From NCBI GenBank assembly GCA_030037695.1, contig JASHQF010000019.1, positions 1-6,391 of the forward strand: DNA of 6,391 nucleotides, written 5' to 3'. The notes under the pieces were generated by a model. The model made no database searches. It was not told the DNA's origin and saw nothing but the letters and a program-made list of their open reading frames with translations. The stretch's first letter is position 1; each line of letters starts with the position of its first letter. The stretch comes from Thermoplasmata archaeon (lineage in GTDB: Archaea > Thermoplasmatota > Thermoplasmata > Lutacidiplasmatales > UBA184). Made by a program: the position numbers and the translations under genes. Below, one piece after another: positions 1-6,117 of this stretch.

Positions 1-123
1 GCAGGGCGCACGCTGTTCCCGCTCCTGCACCCGGCGGCCACGCTCCGATCGCGCCGGTTCCGAGCGCGATGGGAGCACGACACCGACCGCCTCGCCCGCT
101 GGCTGCGGCGGACGGTTCGATAA
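1..123 (+). CDS. Uracil-DNA glycosylase, family 4-like, C-terminal end (partial)
   Basis: Frame 1 is open from the left edge to a TAA at 121-123 and gives 40 residues; the rest of the gene lies outside the window. The fragment contains LFPLLHPAATLRSRRF followed by an amphipathic Arg/Trp-rich helix ending in RLARWLRRTVR. The HPAA..LR stretch preceded by a hydrophobic strand is the second active-site motif (the loop inserted into the DNA groove) of family-4 uracil-DNA glycosylases, and a short charged C-terminal helix follows it in that family. These Fe-S enzymes excise uracil from DNA produced by cytosine deamination or dUTP incorporation. The cluster cysteines and the first catalytic motif would lie upstream and cannot be checked. 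The gene runs in the same direction as the DNA polymerase gene 31 bp downstream. A family-5 or related glycosylase is the main alternative. Confidence 0.78.
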   Translation, partial: AGRTLFPLLHPAATLRSRRFRARWEHDTDRLARWLRRTVR

Positions 124-133
124 ACCCCTTATC
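119..133 (+). promoter_or_regulatory. Possible TATA element / small inverted repeat upstream of polB
   Basis: The only A/T-rich patch near the polymerase start reads GATAAACCCCTTATC, a perfect 5-bp inverted repeat (GATAA and TTATC) around ACCCC. Its A/T core is centred about 33 nt before the ATG at 155. That would place an archaeal transcription start, about 26 nt downstream of TATA, within a few bases of the start codon. The patch also contains the TAA stop codon of the preceding glycosylase gene, so part of its A/T richness is explained by that stop. It could be a promoter, an operator, or neither. Confidence 0.4.
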
Positions 134-154
134 TCGGCCGGCGCTCCGAACGGC

Positions 155-2620
155 ATGCGGACCGTCGAACTGTTCCTGCTCGACGGTTCGTACGAGGCCG
201 TCGAGGACGGGGTCGTCGTCGAGCTGTTCGGCCGGACCCGCGACGGGGGCGCTCTCGTGGCCCGCTACTACGGGTTCCGCCCGTACTTCGTCCTCACCGA
301 GCCGACCGCCGAGGTGCGGGAGCGGCTCGCCAAGGACCCGGAGATCGTAGGGTCGGCCGACACGACCGTGTGGGTCGACGGGCGGGACCGGCCCGCCCTC
401 CGCGTGACCCTCCACCGCCCCTGGCTCGTGCCGAAGTACCGGGACGACTACCGACGCGCGGGCGACAGCGCGAGCGTGCTCGCGTGCGACATCCCGTTCG
501 TCCATCGGTTCCTCTACGACAAGCGCCTCGGCCTGTGCGTCGCCTTCGAGGCCGAGGACGAGACGGACGGCGTGCGGGCCCGCTACACGGTCCCCGAGGT
601 CGTTCGCATCGTGACGGAGGGCGGTCGTGACATCCGACCGGCCGAACCGTTCCGCCCGGAACTGCGGGTCCTGTCGTTCGACATCGAGAACGCCATCCGG
701 GAGCGAACGATCTTCACGATCTGCGGGGTCGCCGAGGGGGCCGGCCGCCCCCGGCGCGAATTCCGGATCTCGGACCCCGAGGAGGCCACGATCCTCCGCC
801 AGTTCGCCCGGACCGTGACCGAGGACGACCCGGACGTGATCACGGGCTACAACATCGGCGGCTACGACCTCCCGCTGCTCGCCGAGCGCTCGACCGCGCT
901 CGGCCTGAAGGGACTCGCCCTGGGGCGGGAGCGCGCGGACCCTCGGGCGATGGGTGATCGGATCTGGAAGGTCGCGGGCCGGATCGTCGCGGACGCCTGG
1001 TGGAGCGCCCGTCGGGAGCTGCGGCCGAAACAGGAGACCCTGCAGTACGTCGCACGGACGTACCTCGGCGACTCGAAGCTCGACGTCGACCGCCGCGACA
1101 TCGACCGGGAGTGGGCGAACGACCCGGTCCGCGTGATGGACTACTGTCTCCACGACGCGGACCTCGCGCTCCGGATCCTCCAGAAGTTGCGGGCGATCGA
1201 CAAGGCGGCGGACCTCGCGACGGTCGCGCACCTCCCGCTGGACGAGGGGTTGAACGGCCGGACCTCGCAGTTCATCGACGCGATGCTGATCCCGCGGGCC
1301 GACGCCCGGGGAGTTGGCGTGCCGATGAACCACTACGCCGGGCGGGAGAGCCCCATCGAGGGCGGGTACGTCCATCCGATCAAGCCCGGACTCTACCGGT
1401 GGGTGGTCGTGCTCGACGTGAAGTCGATGTACCCTTCGATCATCATCGCGAAGAACCTCTGCTTCACCACGCTCGATGCGGACGGCACGACCGTGGCCCC
1501 CGGCGGGGCCCGCTTCCTCGCCCCCGAGGTCCGTCGCGGACTGATCCCCGAGATCCTGGCCGAGCTCCTCGAGGAGCGGGCCCGGTTCCGAAGGGCCGGC
1601 CGGGAGGCGTCGAGCCCGGAGCTCGCGACGTACTACGATGGGCTGCAGGGGGCGGTGAAGGTCCTCATGAACTCGTTCTACGGCGTGCTCGCCTCGAGCT
1701 TCTACCGGTTCACCCGAAAGGAGATCGGGGCCGCGATCACGGCCTTCGCCCGCCAGGCGATCACGTCCGTCATCGAGGAGATCGAGCGCGGCGGGGCGCA
1801 CGTCGTCTACTCCGACACCGACTCGGTGTTCGTCCAGGCCCCCACGCCGACGCTCGACGGGGCGCGGGCGTTCGGCGAGGAGCTCGCCCGGCGATTCAGC
1901 CGGGAGGGGGTGACGTTCGAGTTCCAGTCCGTCTACGAGGCGTTCTTCTCCCACGGCGTCAAGAAGCGGTACGTGGGCCGCACGGCGTGGCCCCAGGACG
2001 AGCTCGTCGTCCGAGGCTACGAGACACGACGCAGCGACGCGTTCGACTACCAGTCCGACGCCCTGCTCGACGTCTTCGACCTGGTCCTCCGAGGGGACAC
2101 CGACGGCGCGCTCAAGCGTTCGCGGGAGCTCGTCCAGGCGGTCCGGAACCGGTCCGTGCCGGTCGAGCGGCTCGTGATCGCGCGCACGGTTCGCGAGGAG
2201 CGCGAGTACAACGAGTCGACCCGCGATGCCCTGCCGTACCTGCGGGTCTTCCGTCAGCTGAAGGCGGAGGGGTACGACGTCATCCCCGGCATGCGGGTCG
2301 CCTGGATCGTCACCGACTCCGGAACGACCCCCCAGGCGGTCGAGCCGTGGATCGACGGGCGCAAGTTCACGAAGGAGCCGGACTGGGAGTACTATGCCGG
2401 GAGGGTCGCCCAGACGCTCTCCCGAGTGACCGAGGTGTTCGACTGGGACGCCGCGGCGCTGCTGCGGGGCAGCCACCAACGCCGGCTCTCCGCCGAGGAG
2501 CCCCCCTCCACCGGCCCGGCCAGCCCGGCCACCCCCGCCTCCCTTGAGACCCCCGTCGCGGAGCTCACGCGGCCCGCCCGGAAGAAAACGGCGCCACGGA
2601 CCCTCACCCAGTACGAGTGA
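155..2620 (+). CDS. polB: Family-B DNA polymerase with 3'-5' proofreading exonuclease
   Basis: Template-directed replicative or repair DNA polymerase, 821 residues, near the usual archaeal length of about 780-850. The N-terminal domain has FRPY (41-44), V92 and DIPF (112-115), matching the uracil-sensing pocket of Pyrococcus PolB (P36, V93, F116 there); F7 takes the place of Y7. Exonuclease motifs are intact: SFDIE (D176, E178), YNIGGYD (D238) and YCLHDAD (Y330, D334). Polymerase motifs follow: A, DVKSMYPSI (D421, Y426); B, KVLMNSFYG (K502, Y509); C, YSDTDSVFV (D554, D556); then KKRY (603-606) and RGYETRR (620-626). No intein interrupts A, B or C. The YxGG linker motif reads IEGG (401-404). 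A Pro/Ala/Ser/Thr-rich tail (about 779-812) ends in TLTQYE, possibly a degenerate clamp-binding box. ATG 155 is chosen because residues 1-10 already align with the family start; no Shine-Dalgarno is seen. The gene lies 31 bp after a glycosylase gene and converges on the transporter gene, with 35 bp between stops and no clear terminator. Confidence 0.97.
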   Translation: MRTVELFLLDGSYEAVEDGVVVELFGRTRDGGALVARYYGFRPYFVLTEPTAEVRERLAKDPEIVGSADTTVWVDGRDRPALRVTLHRPWLVPKYRDDYRRAGDSASVLACDIPFVHRFLYDKRLGLCVAFEAEDETDGVRARYTVPEVVRIVTEGGRDIRPAEPFRPELRVLSFDIENAIRERTIFTICGVAEGAGRPRREFRISDPEEATILRQFARTVTEDDPDVITGYNIGGYDLPLLAERSTALGLKGLALGRERADPRAMGDRIWKVAGRIVADAWWSARRELRPKQETLQYVARTYLGDSKLDVDRRDIDREWANDPVRVMDYCLHDADLALRILQKLRAIDKAADLATVAHLPLDEGLNGRTSQFIDAMLIPRADARGVGVPMNHYAGRESPIEGGYVHPIKPGLYRWVVVLDVKSMYPSIIIAKNLCFTTLDADGTTVAPGGARFLAPEVRRGLIPEILAELLEERARFRRAGREASSPELATYYDGLQGAVKVLMNSFYGVLASSFYRFTRKEIGAAITAFARQAITSVIEEIERGGAHVVYSDTDSVFVQAPTPTLDGARAFGEELARRFSREGVTFEFQSVYEAFFSHGVKKRYVGRTAWPQDELVVRGYETRRSDAFDYQSDALLDVFDLVLRGDTDGALKRSRELVQAVRNRSVPVERLVIARTVREEREYNESTRDALPYLRVFRQLKAEGYDVIPGMRVAWIVTDSGTTPQAVEPWIDGRKFTKEPDWEYYAGRVAQTLSRVTEVFDWDAAALLRGSHQRRLSAEEPPSTGPASPATPASLETPVAELTRPARKKTAPRTLTQYE

Positions 2621-2655
2621 CGGGGCGCTCGCCGCGGGCGGGCCCGACGGGCGGT

Positions 2656-3609
2656 TCACCCCGCGCCCGAGGGGCGGCCCGCCTCGGAGCGGAGCGCGAC
2701 GAACCCTCCGGCCACGGCGAGGGGGATGCCGAGGAGCCCGAGCCAGGGGACCTCGTAGCCGAGGAAGACCCGGGCGAGCAGGAGCGTGAACACCGGGATC
2801 GCGGTCATCAACATCGGGGGGACGGCGAGCCCGATGCGGGCGATCGCCCGAAAGTACCAGGCGGGGGCGACCGCGAAGCTGGCGATCCCCGCGAGGACGA
2901 GGAAGGCGAGCGCGGGCGGACCCGGGGAGACCAGGCCGGACCAACTGCCGCGCACGAGCGGAGCGAAGGCGAGGAGCACGAGGGCGGCGCCGGCGATCGA
3001 GAAGCCGGCGACCGCGTCGGGTGGCGAGGACGGAAGCCCTTTCGCCGACAGCACGAAGTAGAGCGCGACGGAGAGCGGTACCGCGACGACGACCGACCAG
3101 CCCGCGGGGGGGATCGCCTCCGGGGCCCGGCCCCCGACGATCGCGAGCGACCCCCCGGCGAGCGATAGGAGCAGTCCGACGACGAACTTCGGGGAGGTGA
3201 TCTGCGCTCGCCGGTCGAGGAACCAGATCGCGGCGATCGCCGGCGTCGCGACGACGTCCCCGAGCAGGGAGAGGAGCGAGGCGTCGACCGGCCCGATGAG
3301 GAACGTCGCCGCGAGCAGCGAGACCAGGCTCGCGGCCATCAGGCCCGCGCGCAGGTAGGCGGCTAGGCTGCGCGCTTCCCGGGCCAGCGAACGCCCTCCT
3401 CCGGCGAGGGCGTACCCGAGGACGTACGCCCCTCCTCCCACCAACGGCGGGATCAGGAGGATCGCCGAGTCCTGGGCGGACTTGACCGCCAGGAGGACCA
3501 GGGGATAGTAGGCGGCCCAGCCGAACGCGGCGAGCAGCGAGAGGACGGCCGGTCCGGCGACCGACGGCGAGGCCCCGCGCCGTGACGGAGCGGGGCCCTC
3601 GGCGGCCAT
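2656..3609 (-). CDS. EamA/DMT-family membrane transporter, substrate unknown
   Basis: Polytopic membrane protein of 317 residues, typical for two fused EamA repeats of five helices each. Hydrophobic segments lie roughly at 20-43, 48-70, 86-106, 111-131, 139-160, 170-190, 200-218, 232-250, 260-283 and 287-306, giving ten predicted helices after a short polar N-terminus. The end of the second repeat, AIPVFTLLLARVFLGYE (270-286) followed by WLGLLGIPLAVAGGF, is the classic EamA signature. The first repeat has the matching GPVDASLLSLLGDVVATPAIAAIWF region (split as 106-118 and 119-130). Family members move small metabolites such as amino acids or sugars across the cytoplasmic membrane; nothing here fixes the substrate. 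The ATG at 3609 lies 25 bp after the purM stop on the same strand, so cotranscription is likely. The gene might also have its own TATA element in the purM 3' end. A GTG at about residue 17 is an alternative start. Confidence 0.9.
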   Translation of the reverse strand: MAAEGPAPSRRGASPSVAGPAVLSLLAAFGWAAYYPLVLLAVKSAQDSAILLIPPLVGGGAYVLGYALAGGGRSLAREARSLAAYLRAGLMAASLVSLLAATFLIGPVDASLLSLLGDVVATPAIAAIWFLDRRAQITSPKFVVGLLLSLAGGSLAIVGGRAPEAIPPAGWSVVVAVPLSVALYFVLSAKGLPSSPPDAVAGFSIAGAALVLLAFAPLVRGSWSGLVSPGPPALAFLVLAGIASFAVAPAWYFRAIARIGLAVPPMLMTAIPVFTLLLARVFLGYEVPWLGLLGIPLAVAGGFVALRSEAGRPSGAG

Positions 3610-3634
3610 CAGCTGGACGTGCGAGGCCCGCCGT

Positions 3635-4678
3635 TCACGTATACCCCTCGTAGCGCAGGCCGAACTCCGGGAGTGCGACGCCCCGGCCCGACTCGACCGT
3701 CCCGATCGATCGTGCGTCCCGGACCCCGGCTCGTTCGAGCGCGCGCAGCGCGGCGTTCGCTCGCGCCGGCGCCACGACGGCGACGAAACCGATCCCCATG
3801 TTGAACGTCTGGAACATCTCGCGGTCGCGGACGTCCCCCGCCTCCTGCAGCCAACGAGCGAGGGGTGGGGGTTCCCCCCAGCGATCGAGGACGAACCTCA
3901 CGTTCGGCCCGATCCGCGGGAGATTGCGCACACCGCCCCCGGAGAGATGGGCGAGGCCGTGGGTGAACGGTCGGTCGGCGAGGGCCTCGGAGGCATCGAT
4001 GTAGGTCCGCGTGGCGGTGAGGAGCTCGCGCCCGACCGAGAGGCGAGCCCCGGCCCTGGGACGGTGCAGGTCGACGCGGGCGATCCGCACGATCCGGCGG
4101 ATCAACGTGAACCCGTTGGCGTGGAATCCGGACGACGGGATACCGAGGAGGACGTCCCCCGGAGCGATGCGTCCTCCGAGGATCGGGCGGCGTCGGCCCG
4201 GGAAGAATCCGAGCGCCGTCGCCCCGAGATCGAACCCTCGGACGATCTCCCGGACGGCGGCGCTCTCGCCCCCAAGCAGCGAGCAGCGCGCCCGGGCGAG
4301 ACCGCGGGCCAGGCCCCGTCCGATCGCCGCGAACGTCGCTGGGTCCGGCGCCTCGCACAGGACGGTGTCGACGAGGCCAGCGGGCCGCGCTCCGACCGCG
4401 GCCAGGTCGTTCACGTTGATCGCGACCGCGTCCTCGCCGACCTCTTCCCATCGGCCGAGCTGCTCGGCAAGCAGCACCTTGGTCCCGACCGTGTCGGTCG
4501 TCAGGGCGAGGGTCTCCCGACCGACCTTGAGGAGTCCTGCGTAATGCCCGGGCGCAGGCAGCGCGAGCCCGTGCGACCGCGGAGCCCGGTACCGGGCGGC
4601 TTCGATCAGGGCTCGGACCGCGCGCCCGAGGGCGGGACGCGAGACACCGCTCGCGGCGTAGGTCGGCGCGCGCGGCAC
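3635..4678 (-). CDS. purM: Phosphoribosylformylglycinamidine cyclo-ligase (AIR synthetase)
   Basis: Cytoplasmic enzyme of de novo purine synthesis: it closes formylglycinamidine ribotide to aminoimidazole ribotide using ATP. Counted from GTG 4678 it has 347 residues, normal for PurM. In order it shows TYAASGV (6-12, the usual N-terminal Y..aGV), GHYAGLL (44-50), LALTTDTVGTK (57-67, the DGVGTK nucleotide-binding motif with Thr for the first Gly), AINVNDLAAVGARP (86-99), LLGGESA (134-140), GFDLGA (148-153), SSGFHANGFTL (182-192), then AHLSGGGVRNLPRI and TFNMGIGF near the C-terminus. GHYA and NVNDL resemble archaeal PurM. The frame stays open upstream to an ATG at 4768, but those 30 extra residues are Arg-rich, unlike the family, and would overlap pyrC; GTG 4678 puts the conserved start at residue 6. 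No Shine-Dalgarno precedes it. It diverges from pyrC and probably leads an operon with the transporter. Confidence 0.95.
   Translation of the reverse strand: MPRAPTYAASGVSRPALGRAVRALIEAARYRAPRSHGLALPAPGHYAGLLKVGRETLALTTDTVGTKVLLAEQLGRWEEVGEDAVAINVNDLAAVGARPAGLVDTVLCEAPDPATFAAIGRGLARGLARARCSLLGGESAAVREIVRGFDLGATALGFFPGRRRPILGGRIAPGDVLLGIPSSGFHANGFTLIRRIVRIARVDLHRPRAGARLSVGRELLTATRTYIDASEALADRPFTHGLAHLSGGGVRNLPRIGPNVRFVLDRWGEPPPLARWLQEAGDVRDREMFQTFNMGIGFVAVVAPARANAALRALERAGVRDARSIGTVESGRGVALPEFGLRYEGYT
3638..3647 (-). promoter_or_regulatory. Weak TATA-like element upstream of the EamA gene
   Basis: On the minus strand the last codons of purM read GGGGTATACG, with TATA at 3643-3640, about 32 nt before the transporter ATG at 3609. 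This spacing resembles that of the element upstream of polB and would give a leader of only a few bases. Because the bases are also the conserved Gly-Tyr-Thr codons at the end of PurM, the match may be chance. It would allow the transporter to be expressed apart from purM. Confidence 0.22.
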
Positions 4679-4758
4679 GCGGCGAGGAAGGGACCGGTGA
4701 GAAAACCCCTTGCCCCGCGCCCGCCGGTCTCTTACCCTTCGCCCGTCTCCGGCGTCCT
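4679..4758. promoter_or_regulatory. Divergent purM-pyrC intergenic control region
   Basis: This 80-bp gap must hold the promoters for both genes if the chosen starts are right. Two A/T-containing patches stand out in very GC-rich surroundings. One is GAGAAAACCCCTT at 4699-4711, which shares the 9-mer AAACCCCTT with the element upstream of polB. The other is TCTTACCC at 4729-4736. The second is centred about 28 nt before pyrC GTG 4759, a fitting TATA distance, but is weak. Read on the minus strand, the first (GGTTTTCTC) is about 25 nt before purM GTG 4678, so purM could be essentially leaderless. I cannot decide which patch serves which gene. No Shine-Dalgarno is seen on either side. Confidence 0.5.
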
Positions 4759-4776
4759 GTGGTTCCACCGGTCCCT
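4689..4776. repeat. 10-bp inverted repeat pair flanking the purM-pyrC gap
   Basis: AGGGACCGGT at 4689-4698 is the exact reverse complement of ACCGGTCCCT at 4767-4776, with 68 bp between the arms. The left arm lies 11 bp upstream of the purM start; the right arm lies in the first codons of pyrC as annotated. The placement would suit paired binding sites for one regulator, but the 8-bp core ACCGGTCC also occurs inside polB (near 2149) and pyrC (near 5571), so chance in GC-rich DNA is possible. Confidence 0.4.
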
Positions 4777-6117
4777 CGGCGGCGCGGGGACGCGCGGAGT
4801 CCGGAGAACCGCTCCCCTGAGCTGATCCTCGCGGGCCGGGTGCTCCTGGCCGGACGGTTGCAGCCGGCCGAGATCGCGATCGACGGCGAGGGCCGGATCG
4901 CTTCCGTCCGTCGCACCCAGACCGGCGCCCCGCGTCACGACGTCGGGGACGCCGTGATCCTTCCCGCCGCCACGGACCTCCACGTGCACTTCCGGGACCC
5001 CGGAGCCGAGGGGGCCGCCGAGTCGATCGCGACGGGGACGATCAGCGCCGCCCTCGGTGGGGTTGGTCTCGTCGCGGAGATGCCGAACACCGTGCCTCCC
5101 GTCACGAGCGTCGAGCTCCTCGAGGAGAAGGCGCGGCGGGTCGCGGGTCGGGCCGCCGTCGACGTCGCCCTCAACGCCCTCCCCCGGCCCGCAACGATCC
5201 CGCCGCTCGCCTCCCGGGCGGGCGGCTTCAAGATCTTCCTTAGCCCCTCGCCGCCGATCGACACGGTCCCGTCGCTCGACGAGCTCCCGTCGTTGCTCGC
5301 CCAGCTCGCGCCCGCAGGGCTTCCCGTGACGGTCCATGCGGAGGACCCCCAGAGGTTCCGGACCGAGATCGTACCTCAGGACCCGCCCGGCTGGGGCCGC
5401 GTTCGGCCCCCCGAGTCGGAGCGGCAGGCGATCGAGCGCCTCGGCGAGGCACCCCCCGGGCTTCGACTTCACGTCGCCCACGTGACGACCCGTGACGCGG
5501 TGGTCTGGCTCGGGGCGCGCGGCATTTCCTGCGAGGTCGTGCCCCATCACCTCCTGCTGTCGGACCGGTCCGGCCCGGACGCTCGCTGGAAGGTGAATCC
5601 CCCGCTCCGCTCCGAGACCGACCGTGCGGCGCTGTGGGGCGCGTTCGTCCGGGGCGAGGCGCCGATCGTCGCGAGCGACCACGCACCGCACCCGCCCTCC
5701 GCGAAGGAGGGCGACTTCGCCCAGGCCCCGAGCGGGATGCCGGGCGTCGAGACGATGCTCCCGCTCCTGCTCGAGAAGGTCCGCGCCGGGGAACTCCCGC
5801 TCGCCGTGCTGGTCGCCGCGGCGTGCGACCGGCCGGCCCGCTGGCTCGGCCAGCCGGTCGGACGGATCGCCCCCGGCCACCGGGCCAATCTCGTGGTGGT
5901 AGATTTCCGGAGCCGCCGCCCCCTGGCGGCCCGGGAGCTCTCCACCGCCTGCGGGTGGACCGCGTTCGAGGGGTGGACTGCCATCCGGCCCGTCGAGCAC
6001 TGGCGCGACGGGGTGCCGATCGTGGAAGGGGGCAGCTACGTGGGCCGTCCCTCGGGCCGGGTCGTCCGCCCGGAGTTCGCGCCGGGGGCCACCCCGCTCG
6101 TCGAGGCCGGGACTTAG
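4759..6117 (+). CDS. pyrC: Dihydroorotase (type I, binuclear zinc amidohydrolase)
   Basis: Catalyses the reversible cyclisation of carbamoyl-aspartate to dihydroorotate, the third step of pyrimidine synthesis, in the cytoplasm. The 452-residue product has an N-terminal beta part ELILAGRVLL (21-30) and the amidohydrolase barrel. Metal and substrate residues are all present: HVHFRDPG (75-82; zinc ligands H75, H77, substrate R79), MPNT (108-111, substrate N110), GGFKIF (155-160, K158 likely the carbamylated bridging lysine), TVHAED (191-196, H193), HVAHVTT (238-244, H241) and ASDHAPH (305-311, catalytic D307). MPNT and HFRDPG favour dihydroorotase over allantoinase or hydantoinase. GTG 4759 is the chosen start, but about 20 residues before ELIL look poorly conserved, so in-frame CTG 4822 or GTG 4840 cannot be excluded. 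The gene diverges from purM; its TAG overlaps the TAA of the convergent downstream gene. Confidence 0.95.
   Translation: MVPPVPRRRGDARSPENRSPELILAGRVLLAGRLQPAEIAIDGEGRIASVRRTQTGAPRHDVGDAVILPAATDLHVHFRDPGAEGAAESIATGTISAALGGVGLVAEMPNTVPPVTSVELLEEKARRVAGRAAVDVALNALPRPATIPPLASRAGGFKIFLSPSPPIDTVPSLDELPSLLAQLAPAGLPVTVHAEDPQRFRTEIVPQDPPGWGRVRPPESERQAIERLGEAPPGLRLHVAHVTTRDAVVWLGARGISCEVVPHHLLLSDRSGPDARWKVNPPLRSETDRAALWGAFVRGEAPIVASDHAPHPPSAKEGDFAQAPSGMPGVETMLPLLLEKVRAGELPLAVLVAAACDRPARWLGQPVGRIAPGHRANLVVVDFRSRRPLAARELSTACGWTAFEGWTAIRPVEHWRDGVPIVEGGSYVGRPSGRVVRPEFAPGATPLVEAGT

Noticed and set aside
69..350. A 93-codon plus-strand frame beginning before polB
   Set aside because: It overlaps the glycosylase end and the polymerase start in another frame; the product is Ser/Arg/Pro-rich with no motif.
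1000..2547. A 515-codon plus-strand open frame inside polB
   Set aside because: It is a shifted frame of the polymerase. The product is Arg/Gly/Pro-rich with no family motifs, as expected where GC-rich DNA has few stops.
2621..2676. GC-rich hairpins between and just inside the convergent polB and transporter ends, including CGCCC-GAG-GGGCG at 2664-2676, as a terminator
   Set aside because: No T-run follows on either strand, the clearest stem lies within the transporter coding end, and short GC stems are expected by chance at this base composition.
4679..4768. Upstream extension of purM to an ATG at 4768
   Set aside because: The extra 30 residues are Arg-rich and unlike PurM, and they would overlap the start of pyrC; GTG 4678 fits the family N-terminus.
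3947..4825. A 292-codon plus-strand frame antisense to purM
   Set aside because: It shows a charged low-complexity product opposite a clearly real purM.
3609..4916. A 435-codon minus-strand frame over purM
   Set aside because: It is an alternate frame of purM with Arg/Pro/Gly-rich product and no recognisable domain.
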